Shown here in pieces: positions 43,147 to 55,800 of a stretch of 64,000 bases of DNA; position 1 is the first letter of the stretch; every line of letters starts with the position of its first letter. The notes below the pieces were generated by a model, which was not told the origin of the DNA, did not search any database, and saw nothing but the letters and a program-made list of their open reading frames with translations. A program made the translations under genes and the position numbers. Source of the stretch: Corbicula japonica (lineage: Eukaryota > Mollusca > Bivalvia > Venerida > Cyrenidae); NCBI GenBank assembly GCA_038501625.1, contig JAZAYU010000034.1:2294001-2358000 (forward strand). Reading direction: 5' to 3'.

Positions 43147-44493
43147 TTTAGAGGGAGAGCGGGGTAGTTGATCAGTTCAGCACTATTGGCTTTTTAAAAT
43201 GTTGCTTTGGAGATATCACACGTTTAGCTTAGCCATTAACGTTTTCAGCTTTGGTTGTTTTACATCAAAATGCTTTTCGGCAGTTCCTTTCAGTCCCATC
43301 GCCGTTATCAATCTTAATGTTTGTACAGTTCAATAATAAGTAAGTTAGGTTGAATCACACCAATCAAAAGGGTAGAGAGCTTGGGTGAGCAAAAAATTAA
43401 AATTTTAATTTCCCACGTACTTTTTTAAGCTATTCTCAAAAGGATATGGGTTTGTTTTTAGATATTTATCGTTTTATTGATGTTTTGGTTGCCAAAGCCA
43501 ATTTGAAATAAAAGTTTTTTTTCTGTCCTTATATACCTTTTTATAAAAGGCATAAAAGGATGTAGATTTGTGTCATATGGTTTTATGTTTTGATTACATT
43601 CTTACAATAGCTCATCCTTTAAAGTAGCAAATATACCTATTTGACAAGATGAAACAGAAGTGAACCTTTATTTTTATGGTCGGGTATAAGATTTCCAGAA
43701 AAAGAGGTCCACTGTATTCGCCCCTGATTTTTATTCGACATTATAATGCATGAATGCAGTGCCAGAAACATTATTTGCAGAGAATAGGAACTAGCGAGTT
43801 GATATTGGAGCTACAGTGATCAATTGGTATTATTGTGACACAATTTCTGTATGAAGTTCAATTGTATGGTCAATATCACTCCTGCGCCCAAGATCATAAA
43901 ACTGAGATGGGAGAACAGTCTCAAATCTCAAGCATCTGATTGGCTGAAATTGTGACTGGTCGTCATATGCTCATACGGCTTGTAGAAATTATACTGCTTT
44001 GATATATTAAAAGAGCGTAAATAGTAACATTCGGTGAATTTCACACAGAAGAAAAGCGTCAAAACCGTTTTTTCTTTGCACCGTTTGAATGCATGGACTT
44101 TTTCCCCAAATTATCTAAGATTGATCTTTTGGTTAATAATATTAACATTAGAATAATTTATATAGAGCTACGAACTATATATTTTTTATTCATATCGATT
44201 GAACTTTGAAGTAGTATTGACCAACTAGAGAAAAATAATATTACGTTTCTACCCAATTCATGTTTCAATTGTTGGGGCCTCAAAAAGCTTAGCAGGAAGT
44301 TTAATCTTTGTAATTACAAATATTTAAATATTAACTTTAAGTTTTTCGAGCTTCCTGATTGCCACAGCTGATTAGGCATTCAGTGAGTTATATTAAAACG
44401 TCAATATTTCAGTCGTAAACATCCTTAAAGTGAAGTAAAGGCGTAGAAGCGTAAAAACATATTTAATTGTCGAATACCATATTATATATTAAT
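43147..44493. other. Intergenic DNA upstream of gene 2
   Basis: AT-rich, with half a palindromic MITE at 43886-43972 (CGCCCAAGATCATAAAACTG). No core promoter motif is convincing. Confidence 0.4.
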
Positions 44494-44587
44494 ATGATGT
44501 CGGATAGATGGTTAATATTTGTGATACTGGGTATATACGTGTTTGCAAGGTGTATCGGACAGAGCACAGAGCAGTTACCACCTAAAG
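44494..44587 (+). CDS. Gene 2 exon 1: start codon and signal peptide
   Basis: Two adjacent ATGs (44494, 44497) open MMSDRWLIFVILGIYVF and ARCIGQSTEQLPPK. CTAAAG|GTACGT donor, phase 1, as in gene 1. Confidence 0.8.
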
Positions 44588-46488
44588 GTACGTGAAAGCT
44601 GTCCATCTATCTCGACTTTCTTTCTTTCTTTCTTTCTTTCTTTTGATTGGTTTTTTGCCCGTTCATTTTGGAGTGTTTGATTATTACTAATTACAGTAAA
44701 ACGTGGATTTAGGATTCAAAATATTCGCAGTTTAAGTATCGCGTTTGTTTTCCATTTTACTACTTTTTTTAAACGCAGTTAACAGCCATCATATATTCAG
44801 CTGTAGGATGATTATTTGAAGTGAGAACATTTACGACTGTTGAAGATCGACATAACTACTTTTGTTGACGACGTATTTCAGTTTATATTATCATCCATGT
44901 CCGTTGAGAATTAACCGTGGCCTTGTCATTTATGAAGTATCTAATATAGGTACCGGGTTTAACATAGCTGGCCCTGTTTCTCTTGTATTCTTTCAGTCCC
45001 TGTATCTAACTTACTGTTTCCTATTCGATTTACTTTTAAATTACTCGTTCTTGTTTTGTTTTTAGTAAAAAAAAATTGTGTAAAACGTGTTTTCATGCAA
45101 TTAATTTACGTCTATTGTTAGTGTTTGCCAAAGGTATCGTAAAAACGAAATATTGCAAACAAATTTTTTGTTGCTATGAAAGTTTTTACTGATCAGCAAG
45201 ATAGACGTAACAACTTCAGGAATGAAGACGAGTCACATGTAATGATATTTAAGCATAATACAATACTTTTAGCCAAACATACAGAATCGTGGCTGTACAT
45301 AAGAGTAGTCACCTTCATATCAAAGATAAGTGTCATGAATGCAGAAAACAATGGTACATACACGTATCGTTAAAAAAGGAAATAAAAGGATTCAAAAACA
45401 TTTTAGATATATTTTCCTATTAGTTAATCACACTATTTCTCAGCTCCAATGTCCAACTTTTTCTTTGTTTCTGTGCTTTTTGTCACAAGTTTGCCTTCAT
45501 ATTAACATTTAGATTAATTCAAGTTAGGCTAGGTAAATTTATACCTTGGTATGTATTGATTTCGTAATTCTCTATAAAACTTAAAAAACTAATAAATCTT
45601 ACAAACTGTAGTATTGAAATAAATATAGAACAAAAATCGGCATACACAGGATGAAAATGGTAAGGCTATTTGTAAAAGAGTAAGAATTATACATACTTGC
45701 CATTTTTATTATCGGATATTTTAAACATAATTTAGTTATAGATTTACCCGGAAGAGCAGACGATAAATTCTTTAACAGAATTGGCAAACAACTGAATGCC
45801 GTTGATTTAAATGATATTCATATTAAAGGTTCGATTTTATTAAAATCAAAAAGAAGTGATTAGAAAAATAGTATCAAACTTTTTTAATTGAATTTTTTAT
45901 ACAAGAAACACTCATCGACAGGCAGACATGTGTGGACATACTAGTTGCCTCTCGCGCTGGTAGGTGATCAAAGTTTGAGTTAGAAACTAGTCACCTTCTG
46001 TCGACAATTTATTTGTTAGTCACCTAAAAATAGTGGATAAAGCTTTTAACTGCTAACCTTTCAGTAAACTTGATAGTTTTCGCGATTCGCTGAAGAGAAA
46101 CTGCAAAGTGGTGGCAGACATTCGCCATCATAGATATCCATCTAATCCAGGTCGGATCTTTAACTTCAAAAAAAAACATAATATAAGCAAAATAAGAATG
46201 TTTTATCTTTAAACATTTGTTGTTTTATCTTGTTTTAGAACGAGGTTTAATTCTAACGGTCTTCCATGATGACGGCGACCCTGACGCTGCCCAGATACGT
46301 CATCTGCCGATCTTCCCAGGGTTCGAGAACTTCAACGGAAGTATCAAAGGAATTAAATTCGGCAACCGACAGATACAGTTACTCAGCGCCGACATTGATT
46401 TCAGAAATAATAAGTCTGCTTATTTTTACGATTATCATCTCAGGTATATAACTGCTACTATGTGCCCTCCAAGTGCTTTCTGAAGTGT

Positions 46489-46530
<42 letters not shown>

Positions 46531-49500
46531 CTGGTCCTACCGTAACTACGGGGACTTTTGCACGGTTTTTAACCCACATTGTGGGGTCTCGAAAATATTG
46601 TGAGGACATTTACTGATCCCCGGAACTACGGTGGTCTAATTTTACTTTAAATAGCGCAAAATGAAAAAAAAATCTCTCAGAAGTCTCATTTTGCACCATA
46701 AATGCTCAATAGAGTTCTTGTCCTCACAAAAAAGAGAGAGTTCTTGTCCTCACAAAAAAGAGAGAGTTCTTGTCCTCACAAAAAAATCTCACTACTTCTT
46801 ACTTGATACCATGGTTAAAATTGGTGGAGGGGCAACTTGCTTACACGTGTTTACTCAATGGCTATTGAGAAAAAATTCCAACACAACATGGCCTAAAGCA
46901 GTGGTACTCGAATGAGTGATTGTCCTTGGCCACCTACTTAAATTTCGGTGTCTTTAGTCACAGTATGTACATTGCAGCTTTATCAGTACTAGTTCAATAA
47001 TATTACGTTCTTATGCAAATTAGCAAGAGCAGAAATAAAATGTTGGAAGATTATTTGTTTATTTGGTTTTTCTCTGTAAATGTGTGATTGAAAATGGCTC
47101 TATAACCACCTGGAAGCATTATATTTTTAAAACTTGGAAATGCAAACAGTATTTAAAAAAGGTTGACCAAGAATGAATGGCCCATGAAAGCAAACGTTGC
47201 ATAATGAAATCAAAGGATGAAACCACTTGAATATTACATATATACAAGTATAACTATTCTAATTTGAGCATGTCATTATTACTCTTAGTTCGTCATTACA
47301 GTACGGAAAATTATGAAACTGACAATTTTTCCGATCCGGTCCGCTTCTGCTCCTAATGCCATCTATAACCGATCCGATTCCATTCCCATTGCGGCCCAAT
47401 TCCAATTTGATTGCACTCCAATTTTTTTCACTCCAGACAATGCGCTCCAAACGATCGTTACGCTCAAACCGATTATTCCGATTTTGATCTTTTCGCTCCT
47501 GCTTTTCATTGGTCATTACTTATAACGCATCTCGGGCTGAATTTACATTTCTGTGACATTTTTCTTATTTGCAGTTTTGTTTAATTTTAATGTTTAAACA
47601 CGGTGGTTAATAACAAAGTAAAGTGATTATTTAAGATCTAAAATGACGTCTTACTAAACTTTACATCAGTTTAATGTAAGCGTTTATTACATTGCAGTTT
47701 TAAAATATAAGTGTAAATAAAACCCGATATAAGTGAGATTCATGTTCATTTGAGATGTTTAGGAACCCAGCTGGTTTGGCGTAAATCAAGTAAGTAAAAG
47801 CCTTTGGTCCGTATGCATCAATAAGCAGTTAATAAAACTTTTTAGCCTAAATTTACGCTCTAGGAAGTAGTAAAACATGCAGAATATACCGTTGGAGATT
47901 TAAAAAACTTTTGAGCATAAATGTACGCTGATTGAAGTTTTGAAAGACTTTATAAGAATATTCGTTCCGTTTTGCGTAATTTATGCTGTAACATAGAAGT
48001 AAAACTTGTGAAACATCGATAATAAACTTATTTAAATGTGAATATCGTGCTTATTTCTTTGTTTTTCACCGCTGAAATTAAAAGGGAAAAATAGTCTCTT
48101 TTAGTTTCGGACAGCCTTTATGGTTTATATTTCATACTGGACTTAATAAATGTTTACGCTCAAAAGTGTTTATTAGCATTAAATACATTTCAGTTTTGAA
48201 TCTCCTTACTAAATAAAATAATACATTAACGCCATAATGAAGCACAGGTGAATGTACATGTTCGTTATTTCTCCCCTTGTGTAAGAAAAATTATTACGTA
48301 TTTTCGCTTAAAGGGAACTTTATACAAAAAGGTTCCGAACTTAGTTTCAATAATATCATTCGTGTGAATGGCAAACACACCATTTACTATTATATGTTTT
48401 CAGTTTTATTTACAAAATTATCGTTAAATTAGTTTTTATTACTAGTGTTTGATAGCAGAAAACTCAATTTAATTATTGTCAAAAATTGCTTTGTTTAAAG
48501 TCGTTAAAAGAATCGGAAGAACCGATTCGGATCGCTACTATATATAACTGAAAAACTATAAATAGAAGCGATCCGATCCGTTCCGGTCAAAACGCTCCGG
48601 TCTCTTCACTCCAAGCGATCCAAACGCTCAAAGCGATTCCGATCCGGTCAAAATGCTCCGGTCTTTTCACTCTAAGCGATCCAAACGCTCAAAGCGATTC
48701 GCTTCGATTCCATTCCGTTTCCAATTCGATTGCGCTTCCATTGCGCCCCTAATGGGATCGGTTTGCGGTTCGCTTCCGATCCGATTGTCAATTTCATGAT
48801 TTTCAGTACTGTATCAAGCCATTACCCTTTCCCTGCTGGAATCATTTTTTTATGCTTTGCTACCAATGCAGCCCATTAGCATGCTCATCCGTGCAGAACC
48901 CCACCCCCTATTAACAACTAATTATACCATCCAAAATGAAAACCGGACAAATTAGCAGGAAATGGCTATTGAATGGGATGTATAAGCATTGGCAAAGAGA
49001 CAAGGCCACGTAACGATTTAAATAAATATTCGCCGGGCGTGTATCTGTGATTTGGTACTGATCTTTTTCCATAGATTCTGATTTTGAATATACTTTTATT
49101 ATATTGGTATAATATACATATATGAACCTCCAATATCTCGATGTAAGTGAATTTTGGTAGGGGAAAAATTCTCCTTTTAAGACCTATGTGGTACCCGCTA
49201 AAGAGTAAGGGCCGACTGCAGGCTATGACTGTCAAATCTGTCATTTATTATTGCATGTCATTTATTTACGAATAAAACGACAGATCCTCGTGTATGTCCA
49301 TTAGTAATAAACTATAATGCTTTCTCCGGACTGATATTATATCACTGAAAGTGGAGTTACAGTGGCTAGAAAATACTTTCTCATTATCTTGAAAAAGTCT
49401 GGCTATGATAGATATTTTTTCACTACAATGACAAATTATAGCAGCCATCCCTGGATTAGCAACTTTTGAGCCAGTTGTCACGCCACAGGCTGTGTCCTCT

Positions 49501-49794
49501 TTAATACCGTGGACTTGAGAGAGTTCTTGTCCTCACAAAAAGAGAGAGAGTTCTTGTCCTCACAAAAAGAGAGAGTTCTTGTCCTCACAAAAAAGAGAGA
49601 GTTCTTGTCCTCACAAAAAAAAAATCTCTCTACTTCTTACCCAGTTGTCATACTGTAAATTTTAAAGGAAGATATCGTAAATAGCACAGTTTGTGATTCA
49701 TCTGACCTTGTTTAGTAACGATAACACCCCTGGAACTGGTAGTCCCCACATGGACGATTGCGTAAGTGGATCCTCGTTGTTACGGTCGGACCAG

Positions 49795-49875
<81 letters not shown>

Positions 49876-52800
49876 AGGGAGAGAGAGAGAGGCAGAGTGA
49901 TAGGGCGGAGGGAGGAAGAGTGAACCACTTTAATGCTTACATTATTTGCCATACATTATATAATAAATATTACATAAGCTATGTTTCATGTTACAATTAT
50001 GATGAAAGTTTACAACTACAGTATACAACATCACTTGAAAGGTGAAGATTATATATGAAGATTATATAATGTTATACTATAATGTTGACTAGTAAATTTC
50101 CAGTATGATGAATACATTTATGCTCTATGGAACGCCTAATAAGAAATAGATCAGTTTTAGCTTTTGACTATTGATAAAAAGTAAGAAAATATATTAATAA
50201 TCTTACTTTTTATCAATCAGACGACAGAAGTGTATCATCTGATTCATGGCATGGTAGAATCTTAAACTGTTCTTTGCTATCTTTGCCCCTTTTAATTGAT
50301 TCACATTTATGTTATTTTGTTTTATGCAAACTAGATCGATATTATCATGCACCGGGTACAACGCAGACCTTAATGTCTCCAACATGGACTTCGATTTTAT
50401 GCACGTTGGTGTGTCACGTGGTACGGTACAGCTTGCAGTGGACTGGTTGTCCCATACCGTATACTGGAGTGACTCCGTATATCGATGGATCGTGGCCGCT
50501 CCGGGACAGAAGGAAAAGATAGATATGGACTATTACAAGATAATTGTTGATGACCACTTAGAAGCTCCAGATGGACTAGCAGTTGATCCAATTAATGGGT
50601 ATGGATGTCATTCACGCTATTTTATATTACATTTCATTACTTATGTTCCGGTTATTATTATAAGTATTATGCATGAGTGTGAGGTGAAGATGGAAAAATC
50701 TGTCACCGAGGGTTAACTGTTTTGTGGGAACGAGGCTCTGCCGAGTTCCCACCAAAACAGTTCACCCGAGGTGACAGATTTTTCTATCTTTACCGAATTT
50801 CTCATGCAAGATACTTTTTCTTGCATACCTTTTATTATTTATAACATTTTTGTGTAAGTATACAAACTTATTTATTTTCATTATGCTGAAATATTGACGT
50901 TAAAGCAATCTTTTTTATAAATGACGTCACTAACTTGAATATATTACGTCAGATATTTGAAGACGTGACGTCACTCACGTGACTCATTCTACATGGGGGG
51001 GGGGGGGGGGGGGGGTAGGATCGAAATTTCCTACACGGGTGAAAACACCGGATGACCTGATCTGGTATGCAAGAATATGTTTTCCAGTGAATTTTAGAGT
51101 TTTTTTCAGTAAAATAAAATGGGTATTTTTACTGTTTTCAAACTGTGGAATAATATTTTTATTTTTAATATTGTCTTAAACTTATTAGCCCCTTTTCAGT
51201 TGTTTATATTTGTTTGCAAAAAAACAACATAAAATTAAAAGAGATTCAAATATAGATTTTATTTCAAGTATGAATACCAGAAACTGTTATTTTCACGTTT
51301 GGCATTTCATTTAACGAGTGAAACCCGAACAGGTCAGTTTCTTGTATTTATTCGTTAAATTCACTAAACAAACTAACCTTCTCTCTATGCAGCATCAGGC
51401 CTGCCGAGTATTTGGAAAAATTACCCAGGGAAACTTGTCCTATCCCCAAGGTTATAAAACTGAGCATGGAAACCAGTCTCAAATCTCAAGCATCTGATTG
51501 GCTGAAATGGCGACCAGTCGGTTGGTTGAGATTTGAGACTGGTTTCCTTTCTCAGCTTTATAACCTTCAGCCCTAGTCACTAGTTATTCATTCATGAGGT
51601 ACTCTAGTGTGCAATAGACAGAGAGACTCTAGAACTTTTCAACTCACAATTATCTTTCATTTTCGTAGGATACTGTTTTGGTCTGACAACGGAAAATATC
51701 CAAAAATAGAGCGCTCTGACCTTACGGGCAATAACCGCCACACAATTATTACGGAGAATTTGGTATCCCCGCTCTCAATTGAGGCGGATTTGAAAGATCA
51801 AAGAATATATTGGATTGACTCGTATACTGAGTCAGTTTTGAGTGCAAAATATGATGGATCTGACGTTACCATGGTGACTAGAGTTCCAAAGGCAACTTTA
51901 CTAGATCTTGCTACGTTCAGGGTGCGTTATTTTTTTTTTGAAATTTATATGTGAGACATGTCGGAATAAAACTTGAAATAATTGGCCAGAATTTCTTAAC
52001 CATATTTGTTATTTTATTTCTTTTTTTTACATGAAGGAGTCTTAATTTAAAAAAAAAACATGGAAGTTGCACATTCTTCTCTATCATTTTTTGACATTTT
52101 GTGCATTGTGTTTGTTATTGTTATCTTTTTGCTAACTATTTCCAGCCTCAAGTTTGTTACATAAGTAATGCATTTATCAGTATTATTTGTGTGGTCAGGG
52201 CCCTTGTTAATTTCATCCAACTTTGTTCTTGTTGCATAAGAATTTTAAAAATACGATAGCTAAGATAAACTACATAATATTTTACAACTGTTAATGATAT
52301 TTATGAATGTAAAGAGATTCTTTTAAGTTACCATGAACCCCTACTGTTTGCTTAATTGTTTAAGTGTTAATTTGAGCTATTCGTCGCTTTATGATCATTA
52401 TCATGAAAAACAATATGTTGTAGGATGTTGTGTACCTGGTGGATATCAAGAACGGAGATGTGTTTACTGTAAACAAGACTGGGGGTACAATGGAGTCTAC
52501 GGCCCTCAATATTAAACCAGAGACTGTTTACGGTATAGCTGTTTATGCGGAAGAAAAACAACAGATGAAAGATACAGGTTGTATTTAATTACCGAATGCT
52601 TTCATTCATAAGAAATTTGATATCTCTGAGCAAATTTTGATGATTGTGCGCAATATGATTTCAAATACATCCCCAACAAGCTTTCTATGTAAGCCGCGCT
52701 ATGCAAAACATGTAGACTAAGGGAAGTTGACGTCTTTCCTTGAAATAAGGTAAAAATAAAGGAAAAGTCATTGATGTTTATGCATTTTTCTGGAATAAAA

Positions 52801-55800
52801 ATGCAATGAAATCAAAATTTGTAACAACATTACATAGTAGATAATTAAATATAAAGTTGTGTACTTTGTAGCATAAAAACTGCAAATCATCAAAGGCACA
52901 TTTTTGCAAAGCGCAGCTTGAACATAAAATTTTGTTGGGCTGAACATTTCCACTTGTCAGAAGCACATGTGTAAGCTTATCTTACCACCTAACCACCCAA
53001 AGTTCCCATAGGTCTAGAGATATATACTAGTCGGGCAAGCATTTTTTTGTTTTCTTATTTCAAGAAAATAATTTAAACACATTTAGCATTTTTTTAAATT
53101 GAATTAATGAAATGCACGTGCTTAAAACCATGCATGGTTAACATACGTACTTGCTCACAACTGCTTGCGTGTACAATCGTTGACAGTGATAACTGCATAT
53201 TAACAGTATTACATGCATGTTTTAGTTATCTAATCGTTCTGCATGTAAAAAGTTTTTTTTAACGGGATAATGTTACGGATACATTTTTTTCACAATGAAT
53301 TAAAAAACAACAACAACAACAGAATATTAAACAAATATGTATATATCATTACATAAAAGTTAAATATTTTCCTACTTTTCCACAGATTATTGTGCACAAC
53401 TGAAATGTGAGCATTTATGCCTCACCACAGTCAACGGCTCAAAGTGTGTTTGTTCAGAAGGATACCGACTTAATGCCACTACGAGGAAATGTGAAGGCAA
53501 ATATTTAAACGTTACTACCTTACAAAAGAATCTTAAGAGCACGATGTGATTTTAGAATAAATAATGTGCCTACGTTTTTGAATTAAGAAAGATTGCAAGT
53601 GCATACTGTTTAAACTTAAACCTGCCGCTTAATTATGTGGAGAAGTGGGTTACTAGAGTTATTGGTTATGAATTATTAATTAAAGCCTCACTGAATTCGT
53701 GTTTAATGAATCTAACTTAACTAAATAATAATTAATGTTATTTCAGAAACCTACCGAAATACTCACAAGGCACTGTTGTATGCAAACACCACCCATATAT
53801 GTAGTGTCGACATCCGCTCTTTTGCCTCATTTTCATATGAAACCGTCTGTTTGTTCACTGTATTCCAATATCCTCCCCAGGTATGTCTAATGATCAAAGT
53901 AATGACTGCATTGAATGAATAAGAGATTTCTGACTTTCACAGGATAGTGGCTAAAATTAGCTAGCTGATGTAAAAATCCTTTCTGTGGTATGGCGGACGT
54001 AAAAAGTCTCTCCATACATAGTCAGTACTGTTATCAGTAAAATAATCCGTTATCGATGTCATGCAGTGATGATAACGTTTATCAGGGCTATCTTATCAAC
54101 CTTTTTTGGGGTTGTCCCGGCTAGCTAAGTCGGCAGCGGACGTAATTGCATGGCAAGGCCCTGTCGCCGTGATGGTGCGGGTTTGTTCCAAGGCAAAGGC
54201 AATATCACTTTCTATGTATGCTTTTATATATTAATCACAATGCATGTCTAGTATATTAATTGATTTCATTACATTTAATAATGCTTAATAACTAAACATT
54301 GAAAATAAAACTTTTTAAACTGGAAGATTCATTCATTGAATTTCTTATTTCTTACCTATTCAGTAGTTACCTGGTCTTCCGATAAAACTGTTTTTGTTTG
54401 TGTCACATAGCTGTCATCGACATCAGGACCAGCTACCACGCCAAGCGCTACTCCAACAGCACAGACACCGAGTTTTCTTGGTAATATTATTTTAGAGAAA
54501 GATATGTAAGGTCGTAAAGCAAGATGTGAGTTTTATTGCAATCTTATATATGATAAATATTGTCCTTTTAAAACCCCAATAACAGTTGTTTTGACTTCAT
54601 CCACTGGGTTCGTCTTGTCTGCTTACCTGACGTTATTTTTGTCATTGGAATTATTTGATTTTAACAAATCATCAACATTCTCAATTTCTTTGAATAATCT
54701 TAGATTCGTAGAAGAATAATTACTAAGGATAAAGCGGTCAGGTTGTAATGCTCTGTTAGACCGTATATGTCACAAAACGTATATGTAACACGTGTGATAT
54801 ATTCGGTCGAATACGTTACACCCTTTAGCCGAATATGGGACATAATAATGTGACATATTCGGTTGATATTAGTTTTTCCACGCTCATGAAAACGTCATTT
54901 GTCACTTATCCAAAATGTGTCAAAAATGAAAACGGTATATATAAATAGAAGTCCAATTATTTAAAATATTAAAGAACATTAACCTAGTGCTGGAATCATC
55001 ATCGTCAAGCAACATCGCGACAACATGATGCGACAACAGTATCGCGTTGTCATGTTCGATACTGTGACACAAGCTGTTGTCGCAACGTCGCATGTTGCTA
55101 AATTTTACGTCTAATGGTGTGGTGTTCTTTAAATCACGGTTGTTAGCGAAATTGTGACGGCGACAGTATATTTGTAGATTTTTTTCTTCTAAACTGTTAT
55201 ATGATTGCACAAGTATGTAATTAGAATATACGTCTTATTGTGTGATGCTCTTTAAAATAACTAAAGTTATGTCACTATCTTGTTTATTAAAATTAAAAAG
55301 AGATGTTATGTGTAATGATGTGATGTTCTTATGAATAACTGTTAAATTTATGTCAGTTTCTTGTTTGTTAAAGTTTTAAAAAAAGATCCTAATGTTGTTA
55401 ATTTGACTTAAAACTTGGTGTTAGTTTCTCGTCTATTAAAACTATTTGTGTTAAATTTCTTGTGGCCCCTTACTGTATATATTGCATATCTGCAAGTCGA
55501 AAACGTTACAACAAAAAATCACTCGTGTCGATGATGTTGATGGTGATGTTTCGTTGACGTTAATGAGGGCAAGCTGCTGCTGCTGCTGCTGCGGACAAGA
55601 TAATGGCAACGATGTTTAGAATCGGTTCATTGTATGAAATGCGTGATATATACGGTCAGACATATAACGCTAATTTGCACAAACGTATATGTAACATGAA
55701 AACAGGTGTGATTAATTCGGCCGAATATGTCACACACGTGTGACATATACGTTTTGTGACATATACGGTCTAACAATGCTCTGCTCTTAAAATAATTATT

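Larger units (their letters stand above)
46491..49870. mobile_element. Possible composite element bounded by inverted GGTCTGGTCC blocks and GA tracts
   Basis: (GA)n then GGTCTGGTCC.ACCGTAAC (46528 on) is mirrored by GTTACGGTCGGACCAGACC (49778-49796) then (GA)n. Similarity runs inward for roughly 100 bp with mismatches. It could be one large element or two insertions of one element in opposite orientation. Confidence 0.45.
46444..50334 (+). other. Gene 2 intron 2, repeat-filled
   Basis: 3.9 kb built almost entirely of nested repeats: GA tracts, an inverted pair around 46528 and 49799, TTCTTGTCCTCAC tandem blocks and a Tc1/mariner-like element. Confidence 0.7.

Noticed and set aside
49693..50045. 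Open frames encoding Arg/Glu or Leu/Ser repeats
   Set aside because: They are translations of the (GA)n microsatellite, not genes.
53491..53496. GTGAAG as the exon 6 donor of gene 2
   Set aside because: It keeps phase but forms a TAA codon with exon 7 and removes the last EGF cysteine.
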